A stretch of 64,000 nucleotides of DNA from Pannonibacter sp. SL95 (GTDB lineage Bacteria; Pseudomonadota; Alphaproteobacteria; Rhizobiales; Stappiaceae), in NCBI RefSeq assembly GCF_026672425.1, contig NZ_JAPPRC010000003.1:536001-600000 (forward strand), written 5' to 3'. Position 1 is the first letter of the stretch. Each line of letters opens with the position of its first letter. The notes beneath the pieces were generated by a model that searched no databases, was not told the DNA's origin, and was given only the letters and a program-made list of their open reading frames with translations. Of the stretch, positions 1-6,818 are shown in pieces. Both the position numbers and the translations under genes were made by a program.

Positions 1-296
1 CTCTTGTGGCTCGCGCTTCGGAAGACGCCGAGTTCCGTGCCCTGCTCGTTCGCGAGCCGCGCGCAGCGCTCAAGCAGCTGCTTGGCGTTGACCCGATCCC
101 GGGGTTCCGCATTCGCGTGATCGAGGAAGTTCCAGGCGAAGTGACGCTGGTGCTTCCGCGTGACATTGCCGCCGACGAGCTGCCGGACGAACTGCTCGAC
201 CTGGCCTCTGGCGGCACGACGTTCCAGGACCTTGGCTGCAAGGATCCGCGTGCCGGTTGGGCTAAGCCGATCACGAAGATCGTGCGCACGGATTGA
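1..296 (+). CDS. NHLP-leader RiPP precursor 1 (5' partial)
   Basis: Precursor of a ribosomally made peptide with a nitrile-hydratase-alpha-like leader (family known as TIGR03793). The reading frame is open to the left edge (frame begins at base 3), so the true start lies outside; the GTG at 6 aligns inside the leader of the sister copies. The visible leader has the family pattern AALKQLLGVDPIP, then VTLVLP, then ELPDELLDLASGG. Cleavage after GG would leave a 26-residue core with one Cys (LGCKDPRAGW) and one Trp. It is the first visible member of a tandem array of seven. The leader is what the C39 exporter at 18563 is expected to cut. The family call is firm; the core's chemistry and activity are unknown. 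Confidence 0.88.
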   Translation, partial: LVARASEDAEFRALLVREPRAALKQLLGVDPIPGFRIRVIEEVPGEVTLVLPRDIAADELPDELLDLASGGTTFQDLGCKDPRAGWAKPITKIVRTD

Positions 297-348
297 GGCG
301 TCTGGACCTATCCCGGTCGAGTGTTTTTTAGAAGGAAGGAGATTGCAA

Positions 349-693
349 ATGACTGAGTTTGTTGAAGGCATCAACAAGGCGCGCGCGCATATCGAGGCTT
401 CGTTGATTGCGAAGGCTATGGAAGACAGCGCGTTTCGCTCGCTTCTGAAGTCCGATCCGCATGCTGCGCTGAAGCAGCTCTTGGGCAACGACCCCATCCC
501 GTCGCTCAAGATCCGCGTGGTCGAGGAGACGGCTGGTGAAGTGACCCTGGTGCTGCCGCGGTCGATCGCCGAGGACGAGCTGCCGGACGAACTGCTGGAT
601 CTGGCCTCAGGTGGCATCAGCTTCAGCTCGTTCCTGCCAGTTGGCGGCTTCCATGGTGAGACCAGCTGGAAGAACCTCTGCCCGAAGAAGTAA
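349..693 (+). CDS. NHLP-leader RiPP precursor 2
   Basis: 114-residue precursor. ATG 349 was chosen because GAAGGAAGGAG lies just upstream and the N-terminus (MTEFVEGINKARAHIEA) aligns with the other copies; the longer frame from 160 overlaps precursor 1 and is not needed. The leader carries the DPHAALKQLLGNDPIPS block, VTLVLPRSIAEDELPDELLD and the LASGG cleavage site. The predicted core is 25 residues with one Cys near its end (NLCPKK) and one Trp, and it is the core richest in Gly/Ser/Phe. There is no Cys in the leader. It is followed by a strong hairpin at 706-738 that could lower readthrough into precursor 3. Confidence 0.92.
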   Translation: MTEFVEGINKARAHIEASLIAKAMEDSAFRSLLKSDPHAALKQLLGNDPIPSLKIRVVEETAGEVTLVLPRSIAEDELPDELLDLASGGISFSSFLPVGGFHGETSWKNLCPKK

Positions 694-705
694 GGCGTCA
701 TCCAG

Positions 706-738
706 ACCGGAGCCCGGGCTGAATGCCTGGGTTCCGGT
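706..738 (+). terminator. Hairpin between precursors 2 and 3 (possible attenuator)
   Basis: The 10-base arm ACCGGAGCCC (706-715) pairs with GGGTTCCGGT (729-738), with one G-U pair and a 13-base loop, followed by TGGTTCTC, a weak U tract. It may be a partial terminator or an mRNA-stabilising stem that sets the ratio between the upstream and downstream precursors. Folding was judged by eye. Confidence 0.45.
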
Positions 739-814
739 TGGTTCTCAGCGGCTTTGATCCGCGCGTGACAGCGACTTACCGCAATATTTCCAAGCCGGAT
801 ATTAGAGAAGAACG

Positions 815-1147
815 ATGAACGATTTCAGCAAGAACATGGCGATTGCCCGCAACAACATTCAGCGGACCCTGATCGACAAGGCATCGGAAGATGCAGCCTT
901 CCGCAAGCTGCTCAAGGAAAACCCGCATGCAGCGCTGCGCGAGTTGCTTGGCAACGATCCGATCCCGTCGCTGACGATCCGCGTCATCGAGGAACAGCCG
1001 GGTGAAGTGACGCTGGTGCTGCCGCGCAATGTTGCCGAAGACGAGCTGCCGGACGAGCTGCTGGATCTGGCTTCGGGCGGAACGCTGTTCATGGCGTTTC
1101 TCGAGTGGCCGATGAGCAACAAGGCAAAGGGTTGCCCGAAAACCTGA
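815..1147 (+). CDS. NHLP-leader RiPP precursor 3
   Basis: 110-residue precursor starting at ATG 815 behind an AGAGAAG ribosome site. The leader shows NPHAALRELLGNDPIPS, VTLVLPRNVAEDELPDELLD and the LASGG cleavage site. The predicted core is 21 residues with a single Cys (KGCPKT, at the C-terminus as in precursor 2), one Trp and two Met. Precursors 2 and 3 share a C-terminal CP(K) signature that separates them from the Cys-Trp group formed by precursors 4-6. The reverse-strand frame over this region only mirrors the leader and is not a gene. Confidence 0.92.
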   Translation: MNDFSKNMAIARNNIQRTLIDKASEDAAFRKLLKENPHAALRELLGNDPIPSLTIRVIEEQPGEVTLVLPRNVAEDELPDELLDLASGGTLFMAFLEWPMSNKAKGCPKT

Positions 1148-1206
1148 TGCGAAAGGGCGGGGCTGATGGCTCCGCTCCGTTTTCCCTTTTGCTCAGGAGT
1201 TGCCAG

Positions 1207-1542
1207 ATGACCGAGAACAATCAGGGTTGGGCGCTTGCCCGGGCCCACATGGAAGCAGCGCTTGTCGCGAAGACAAGCGAAGACCCCGCCCTCCGCGCAT
1301 TGTTGAAGAGCGACCCGCACGCTGCCTTGCAACAGCTTCTGGGCGTGGACCCCATTCCCGCGATGAAGATTTCGGTCATCGAGGAAGGTGCCGGGGAGGT
1401 CGTTCTCGTTCTGCCGCGCCAGATCGCCCAGGATGAACTGCCGGACGAACTGCTCGACTACGCAGCTGGCGGCAACAACCGCGAGTGCTGGGAAAAATTC
1501 AGCAATGACTGGTTCTTCGGCCGCCTGACGAAGAAATACTGA
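1207..1542 (+). CDS. NHLP-leader RiPP precursor 4
   Basis: 111-residue precursor. ATG 1207 is preferred over an in-frame start at 1105 (which would overlap precursor 3) because CAGGAG precedes it and MTENNQGWALARAHMEAALVA aligns with the sister leaders. The leader has DPHAALQQLLGVDPIPA, VVLVLPRQIAQDELPDELLD and the YAAGG cleavage site. The predicted 22-residue core starts NNRECWEKF, with its one Cys directly followed by Trp, a second Trp, and a basic end (KKY). It is the first of three adjacent copies with the (E/D)CW core type. Confidence 0.92.
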   Translation: MTENNQGWALARAHMEAALVAKTSEDPALRALLKSDPHAALQQLLGVDPIPAMKISVIEEGAGEVVLVLPRQIAQDELPDELLDYAAGGNNRECWEKFSNDWFFGRLTKKY

Positions 1543-1585
1543 GTGCACCACGGTCGCCCCGAGCGCCAACTGATGGAAAGATGCG

Positions 1586-1915
1586 ATGTCTGATTTCGTG
1601 AACGGCCTGAGCCAGGCAAGAGCCCATATCGAAGCAGCCGTGGTCAAGCGGGCCACTGAGGATCCGCAGTTCCGTGCCCTTCTGCTCGCCAACCCGCATG
1701 CCGCGCTCAAGGATCTGCTCGGGAATGATCCGATCCCGTCCTTGACGATCCGAGTTGTCGAGGAGGCCGCGGGTGAAGCTGTGCTCGTGCTGCCGCGCCA
1801 GATTGCGGAAGATGAGCTCCCGGATGAACTGCTTGATTTTGCAGCCGGCGGCAATGCCAAGGACTGCTGGTGGAAGTTCAACCAGTGGGCCTACAAGCAG
1901 GACTGGATGCCGTAA
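1586..1915 (+). CDS. NHLP-leader RiPP precursor 5
   Basis: 109-residue precursor starting at ATG 1586. The leader has NPHAALKDLLGNDPIPS, AVLVLPRQIAEDELPDELLD and the FAAGG cleavage site. The predicted 20-residue core begins NAKDCWWKF and contains four Trp, one Cys and no Ser or Thr. The absence of Ser/Thr rules out lanthionines and oxazolines in this core. Precursors 4-6 resemble one another in both leader and core (xx(E/D)CW), which looks like recent tandem duplication with core divergence. Confidence 0.92.
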   Translation: MSDFVNGLSQARAHIEAAVVKRATEDPQFRALLLANPHAALKDLLGNDPIPSLTIRVVEEAAGEAVLVLPRQIAEDELPDELLDFAAGGNAKDCWWKFNQWAYKQDWMP

Positions 1916-1999
1916 GGCGACGGCCACTGAGTGCTGTCACCAGGTCTCAATTCGCGTCAGCCGTTTGAAGCTGGCGCGTCTTTTGGGAGGGATGTTGCA

Positions 2000-2329
2000 A
2001 TGACCGACTTGATCCAGACGATCGGAAAGGCCCGTGACCACATTCAGACTGCGGTCCTGCAGCGGGCTGCGGCAGATGCGGGCTTCCGCGCCTTGCTTCT
2101 CACCAACCCGCATGCTGCGCTCAGGGATCTGTTCGGGAATGACCCTGTCCCGTCCTTGACGATCCGCGTTGTCGAAGAGGCGGCTGGCGAGGCTGTGCTC
2201 GTACTGCCGCGCCAGATCTCTCAGGATGAGCTGCCCGACGAGCTGCTGGATCTTGCAGCCGGCGGAAATGCGCGCGAGTGCTGGGACCGTCTGAACTACT
2301 GGCTCTACAAGAACAAGCCGTTTGGATAG
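2000..2329 (+). CDS. NHLP-leader RiPP precursor 6
   Basis: 109-residue precursor. ATG 2000 follows a good GGGAGG site (1985-1990); the longer frame from 1931 has no supporting alignment. The leader has NPHAALRDLFGNDPVPS, AVLVLPRQISQDELPDELLD and the LAAGG site. The 20-residue core begins NARECWDRL and ends KNKPFG, with one Cys, two Trp and no Ser/Thr. It is closest to precursor 5. The 96 bases between this gene and precursor 7 contain no clear terminator. Confidence 0.92.
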   Translation: MTDLIQTIGKARDHIQTAVLQRAAADAGFRALLLTNPHAALRDLFGNDPVPSLTIRVVEEAAGEAVLVLPRQISQDELPDELLDLAAGGNARECWDRLNYWLYKNKPFG

Positions 2330-2425
2330 GGCCCGCAGGACAGGGGGCATTGCCGGGTCACCGCGATTGAGCCCTGGCGGTTTCCCTGATTTCATTTTGA
2401 CGTTTTCCTGTTCAAGGACATTGCC

Positions 2426-2758
2426 ATGACTGACTTTATTCAGACGATGAACACGGCCCGCGCCCACATCCAGACCGCGCTGCTGGAACGGGCTGCGGCA
2501 GATGCGGCCTTTCGTGATCTGCTGAAAAACAATCCGCATGCCGCCCTGCGCGAGCTGTTCGGATCAGACCCGGTTCCGTCGGTGAGAATCACCGTCGTCG
2601 AGGAAGCTGCCGGCGAGGTGACCCTGGTGCTGCCGCGCCAGATCGCCGAAGACGAGCTGCCGGATGATCTGCTGGACTATGCTGCTGGCGGGGCATTCAA
2701 GGGCTGCAAGGGCGACGGCTGGACCATCCAGAAGGTAGAGCTGCCGGGCGTTCGCTGA
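2426..2758 (+). CDS. NHLP-leader RiPP precursor 7
   Basis: 110-residue precursor from ATG 2426, last of the array. The leader has NPHAALRELFGSDPVPS, VTLVLPRQIAEDELPDDLLD and the YAAGG site. The predicted 21-residue core begins AFKGCKGDGW: again exactly one Cys, one Trp, Lys-rich and without the CW pair. The leader resembles precursors 5-6 while the core has diverged, as expected when leaders are held by the export/processing machinery and cores evolve freely. Confidence 0.92.
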   Translation: MTDFIQTMNTARAHIQTALLERAAADAAFRDLLKNNPHAALRELFGSDPVPSVRITVVEEAAGEVTLVLPRQIAEDELPDDLLDYAAGGAFKGCKGDGWTIQKVELPGVR

Positions 2759-2861
2759 TCCTCGACCGGTGATTGGCGGGCAAGCTCGGAGTGGTCCGGG
2801 ACAACGGATGCCCGCAGCTCCTTTGAGCCTGTGATCTGGTCGGATCTTTCCGCACGCACCG

Positions 2862-3015
2862 CTCCCCCCTCGAGGGGGAGATGCCCCCGTAAGGGGGCAG
2901 AGGGGGCGGCGGTTGAGACAGCACTGGCGCTGGATCTGTCGATGCGCCGATACTCCCCTCTGTCTGCTGGCGCAGACATCTCCCCCTCAAGGGGGGAGAG
3001 GGGTGCTGCGGCAAG
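2862..3015. repeat. RIME-like palindromic intergenic repeat, copy 1
   Basis: This non-coding stretch holds nested inverted repeats: CTCCCCCCTCGAGGGGGAG (2862-2880), CCCCCGTAAGGGGG (2884-2897), GTCTGCTGGCGCAGAC and CCCCCTCAAGGGGGG near 2962-2996. A second copy lies at 43549-43697 with the same boundary sequences (TGCGGCAAG at the right). It resembles the mosaic palindromic elements common between genes in Rhizobiales. The small open frames crossing it are repeat artefacts. Confidence 0.75.
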
Positions 3016-3111
3016 ATCGCGGCTCGTCACACGTCAGCACAGGGCGCCAGCGTCCAAGCCTGAAGCCAAGGCGCTGAGATGCTGGTGCATCACGCCTAGA
3101 AAATGCTCGAG

Positions 3112-3135
3112 CCCCGGAGTGATCCGGGGTTTTTT
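3112..3135 (+). terminator. Intrinsic terminator of the precursor array
   Basis: A 7-base stem CCCCGGA (3112-3118) / TCCGGGG (3123-3129) with loop GTGA is followed directly by six T. It faces the plus strand and separates the precursor array from the convergent chemosensory operon ending at 3142. Confidence 0.85.
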
Positions 3136-3141
3136 GTTGGG

Positions 3142-4602
3142 TCAGTGGATGCGGCGGGGCAGGAGGCGGTCGAGGGTGAGGACGGCCATCAGCCGGTCAC
3201 GGACGCGGGCGACCGCATGGACCGGCAATCCGCTCTGCTCGGCAACCTCGTCGAGGTCCTCTGCGGGAACGTCTTCGATGCGCAGGACCTGGTCCACGGC
3301 AAGACCGGCGGTGGAGCCTTCCAGCTGCAACAGGACGCAGGGCGGTGTGTCGTCTGGTGAGGGCTGGCCGGTGAGCCGCCGCCGCAAATCCAGAACCGGA
3401 ACCACCTTGTCGCCCGCGTCAGCCAGGCCATCGAAGCCGTTGCCGCCATCCGGCAGGGGCGAGAGGCGCACGGTGGACAGGATGCTGTCGACGCGGTCGA
3501 GGTCGATGGCGAAGAACTCGTCCCGGATGCGCAAGGTGAGGAACCGGTAGCCGGGCCGGGCGGCAGCAGCGGCTCGGGCTGCGGCAACATCCGGCATGGG
3601 CATCTGTGCCACGCCGTCGTGCTTGCCTTGGGGCGTCAGACGCTCGACATCGGCCAGACGTTCTCCGACGAGCGCCAGCGGTTCGATGATTGCCAGGATC
3701 CGGTCGTCGACGACGGCATAGCGGCTGATCCCGGCAATGGCGTCATCGGTGGAGAAGATCTCGTCGGGACTCAGGGACAGGAGCCCCGGGGCGCGGTCTG
3801 CCAGAAGCGCGAAGGCGCGGCCCGTGGCAGGGTCCAGGATACGCAGGGCGATGCTGTCGGCGGTCGTTGCGACGGCGACGTGATTTGCCGGGGTGTCCGG
3901 CGACAGGAGGACGTCGGCGCGCACCACCAGCAGCGGCGTTTCCTGATGCTGCATCAGGCCTGCAACCCAGGCCGGGGCGGCGGGCATGGGGCGCAGGTCA
4001 ACCGGTTCAAGAACTTCTGAAATGATCGCCGTGGGCAGGGCAAAGCGGTCTGCGCCGATGTCGATCAGGAGATGGGCGATACGGTCCACCGCCGTGTCCT
4101 CTGTCCTCTCCTCCAGATCGGCAAGACCGACCGGATCGGCCGGAACAAGGGCGCCATCTTCGATGAGGCCTTCGGCATCCATCCGCGTGTCCGTGGCAAG
4201 GCGCACGTAGTCGAGCACGAGCCAGTCTTCGCCGCGCGCGCTGAGGCGCTGGGCCAGGAAAGCCGTCGCCTTCTCCGGTTCAGCTGGCGTTTGCACGGCC
4301 GCTGCATCCACCGCGACCATCGCGACGACATGGTCGACTTCCAGCGCCCGGACGTCGTCGCCATTGGCGAGGATGACGAGCGAGGTGGCACTGGCCGTCG
4401 AGCGGGCGGGCAGGCCGAGCAGGCCGGCGAGGTCCATCAGCGGCATCACCCGGTCCTGCACGAAGACCAGCCCCTGCACATGGCGCGGGCAGAAGGGCAG
4501 CGGCGTGACCGGCGCCGGCTCGTTGACCGACAGGACGAGATCCAGTGGCAGGGCCAGCCGGGTGCCAGACAGGGTGGCGAGGAGATACTCGATGTGCTCC
4601 AC
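3142..4602 (-). CDS. Triple CheW-domain scaffold protein
   Basis: 486-residue cytoplasmic coupling protein. Three CheW folds can be read in series: about 4-140 (YLLATLSGTRLALPLDLV), 172-315 (HLLIDIGADRFALPTAII) and 347-480 (FLTLRIRDEFFAIDLDRV). CheW domains link receptors to CheA; multi-CheW scaffolds occur in non-flagellar chemosensory arrays and could crosslink several CheA/receptor units. Start is GTG 4602, with AAGGAG about eight bases upstream, three bases after the stop of the cyclase gene, so it ends the operon. No receiver is fused, so it is not CheV. The number of domains is judged from repeated strand patterns. Confidence 0.85.
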   Translation of the reverse strand: MEHIEYLLATLSGTRLALPLDLVLSVNEPAPVTPLPFCPRHVQGLVFVQDRVMPLMDLAGLLGLPARSTASATSLVILANGDDVRALEVDHVVAMVAVDAAAVQTPAEPEKATAFLAQRLSARGEDWLVLDYVRLATDTRMDAEGLIEDGALVPADPVGLADLEERTEDTAVDRIAHLLIDIGADRFALPTAIISEVLEPVDLRPMPAAPAWVAGLMQHQETPLLVVRADVLLSPDTPANHVAVATTADSIALRILDPATGRAFALLADRAPGLLSLSPDEIFSTDDAIAGISRYAVVDDRILAIIEPLALVGERLADVERLTPQGKHDGVAQMPMPDVAAARAAAAARPGYRFLTLRIRDEFFAIDLDRVDSILSTVRLSPLPDGGNGFDGLADAGDKVVPVLDLRRRLTGQPSPDDTPPCVLLQLEGSTAGLAVDQVLRIEDVPAEDLDEVAEQSGLPVHAVARVRDRLMAVLTLDRLLPRRIH

Positions 4603-4605
4603 CGG

Positions 4606-6327
4606 TCATTTCTCCTTCAGGGACCAGACGCCATCCCAGGGCATGGCGAAGGTTTCCGGATCCCGCGCCAGCGCACGGCACCGGGTCAGCAGCGTTGCAC
4701 TGGCAAGGTCCTGGGGTGCCAGTTCCAGCGCACGGCCAAAGGCGGCTTCGGCCATGGCGAAGGAGCCGATGCGGTAGGCGCTGAAGCCGGTTGCGTGGGC
4801 GTCGAGCCAGTTGGCCTCGCTGGCTGCCGGGGCTTCGACGAAGATCTCGTGCACCTCCGTCGGCCGGTCCTGCCCCTTGACGCGCACGACATCGACGAGG
4901 CGCATCGGGACGGGGCGGCTGAGCCGGGAAACGGTCTCGCCGCAGGCGAGGATGGAGGCACCGTAGGTCTTGGTGATGCCTTCGAGACGGGACGAGAGGT
5001 TCGCCGCATCCCCGATGACGGTGTAGTTCATGCGGTCCGGCGAACCGATGTTACCGGCCAGAACCGTGCCCGTGGCAAGGCCAATGCCGATGCGCAGGGG
5101 CTCCGGCAGACCATCGCGGCGGCGTTCGTTGACAAGATCCAGCGCCCGCAGCATGACGCGGGCTGCCTCGACGGCCCGGTCAGCGTCGCCGCCGGTCGGT
5201 TGCGGCACGCCGAAGAGGGCCATGATCGCGTCGCCGATGTACTTGTCGATGACGCCGCCCTGATCGCGCAGCACATCGGCCATGAACGAGAAATAGTCGT
5301 TCAGCAGCCGGACGGTTCCCTGTGGTCCGAGCGCTTCGGCGAGCGAAGTGAAATTGCGGATGTCGGAGAACAGGATGGTCGCTGGCAGCATCGCCCCGGC
5401 GAGGGCATCCGGACCCTGGTCCATCATGATGCGGGCGACGGGATTGGACTGGGTGCGGGCAAGCACCGTTTCGAGGTCCTTCTGGCGCGAGATGTCCTCA
5501 AAGGAGACGACAAGCGACTCAGAGGGGGGCGCGAACAGCCGGGCGTTGAGGCGCAGCGGGATCCAGTCGCCGCCCGGCGTTGCAAATTCGCAGTCCAGTG
5601 CATCAAGAGGCTGGCGGGTGGTCTGGACGGTGGCGAGGTCTTCGGCGAGATCCTCGTTGTAGTCGGCAAAGACCGAGCGCAGCGGCAGGCCTTTCGGCAG
5701 GGCCTCCATGCGCAGGATGGTGTGGGCGGCGCGGTTTGCGGCGACAAGACGCGATGCGCTGTCAAACACGAGCACGCCGCTGCCAAGGGCCTCGATGAGA
5801 TCGAGGGCGGAGGGTGCGACGTCAGCCGTGCCGCTGGCCGCAGGCGGGACTGCTGGTGCATCGGTCCCGGCGGCATCGACGAGGACGGCGGGCAGGCCGA
5901 GGACGCGGCGGGCGGTGGTGACGATCTCCGAGGCGCGCTGCTGCTTCAGGTCGAGACTGACAGCGCCGGACGGCTTGGCGATGATGGCAGCGGCGCCCAG
6001 GCGCAGGGCCTCGAGCCGCTCGGCGGAATCGGCAGCGCCCACCAGCGACGACAGGATGATCACCGGGCAGGGCGAGCGCAGGCTAAGACGGCGCAGGGTT
6101 TCCAGCCCGGACATTTCCGGCATCTCGATGTCGAGGAGGATGAGGTCCGGGTTGAGCTTGCGCACCTGTTGCAGGGCGATCTTGCCGTTCTCTGCTTCGC
6201 CGGCAATTTCGAGCATGGGATCGCTGGCGATGATCTCGCTGACGAGGCGGCGGATGATGAAACTGTCGTCGACAACGAGGATGCGGCGGCGCATGACGCC
6301 GGCGGCCGGGGCGGGCAGATCGATCAT
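4606..6327 (-). CDS. Receiver-PAS-class III adenylate cyclase
   Basis: 573 residues; ATG 6327 overlaps the stop of the CheW-like gene (ATGA). The receiver (13-130) has the acid pair D20/D21, phosphoacceptor D66 (LLDIEMPEMSG) and K118. A PAS-like region (about 172-285) follows, then a class III cyclase (about 312-480) with metal-binding D322 and D366, adenine-selecting K362 and D440, and N443/R447. The Lys/Asp pair predicts ATP rather than GTP as substrate. A short helical tail follows. It is probably the CheA-phosphorylated output making cAMP, by analogy with chemosensory control of cAMP in the Pseudomonas Chp system. An upstream in-frame extension to 6558 is rejected. Confidence 0.9.
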   Translation of the reverse strand: MIDLPAPAAGVMRRRILVVDDSFIIRRLVSEIIASDPMLEIAGEAENGKIALQQVRKLNPDLILLDIEMPEMSGLETLRRLSLRSPCPVIILSSLVGAADSAERLEALRLGAAAIIAKPSGAVSLDLKQQRASEIVTTARRVLGLPAVLVDAAGTDAPAVPPAASGTADVAPSALDLIEALGSGVLVFDSASRLVAANRAAHTILRMEALPKGLPLRSVFADYNEDLAEDLATVQTTRQPLDALDCEFATPGGDWIPLRLNARLFAPPSESLVVSFEDISRQKDLETVLARTQSNPVARIMMDQGPDALAGAMLPATILFSDIRNFTSLAEALGPQGTVRLLNDYFSFMADVLRDQGGVIDKYIGDAIMALFGVPQPTGGDADRAVEAARVMLRALDLVNERRRDGLPEPLRIGIGLATGTVLAGNIGSPDRMNYTVIGDAANLSSRLEGITKTYGASILACGETVSRLSRPVPMRLVDVVRVKGQDRPTEVHEIFVEAPAASEANWLDAHATGFSAYRIGSFAMAEAAFGRALELAPQDLASATLLTRCRALARDPETFAMPWDGVWSLKEK

Positions 6328-6818
6328 TCCAGTTCCTCCCGCAGCGGCGAAGGATCGACAGCGGCCGCGCGCAGGTGACGCAACAGGGTGAAAGGCGGGA
6401 TCACAGGTTCGGCACGCAGGACACAGACGGGGGTATCGCTTGCCGGGTCGACAATCACGCCGGACAGCCAGCGACGCAGAGCGCCAAGTGCAGGCGGCAA
6501 GGACAGAACCTCGGTTGCGCCGTGATCCTCGATCCGTTCTACCCGGTCGACAAGGCAAAGCCAGCCAGACTTTTCGTCTGGAGACGCCATGCGCAGGCCG
6601 GTCGGATCCGGGCCGGCAACGTTGCCGAGGCCGAGCAGGCGGGCGGCATCGACGACCAGGCGGCTGTGCCCGGTCTTGCCCTGTAGCCGCGGCGTCTTGC
6701 CTGCCAGCGGCAGGACGGAACCGGACAGGCCACGGACGGATTGCACGGCCTCACGCGGGACCAGAACCGGCGTTCCGGCCAGATGAACGCGCAGATAGGC
6801 GGTCAGCGTCTGCGTCAT
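6324..6818 (-). CDS. Divergent single-domain CheW-like protein
   Basis: 164-residue protein opening MTQTLTAYLRVHLAGTPVLVPREAVQSV, with the strand order of a CheW domain (entry strands, then RLVVDAARLLGL, then LCLVDRVERI). It is weakly conserved compared with canonical CheW, but its place between cheA (overlap 6815-6818) and the cyclase gene (overlap 6324-6327) supports a coupling role. It would let receptors engage CheA alongside the triple-CheW scaffold. It could instead be a dedicated partner of the cyclase receiver. Confidence 0.72.
   Translation of the reverse strand: MTQTLTAYLRVHLAGTPVLVPREAVQSVRGLSGSVLPLAGKTPRLQGKTGHSRLVVDAARLLGLGNVAGPDPTGLRMASPDEKSGWLCLVDRVERIEDHGATEVLSLPPALGALRRWLSGVIVDPASDTPVCVLRAEPVIPPFTLLRHLRAAAVDPSPLREELE

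Noticed and set aside
2862..3015. CRISPR array
   Set aside because: The repeats are nested palindromes without regular spacer units; no cas genes are present.
4072..6378. 768-codon plus-strand open frame opposite the cyclase and CheW genes
   Set aside because: Shadow of the minus-strand coding sequence; no recognisable domain.
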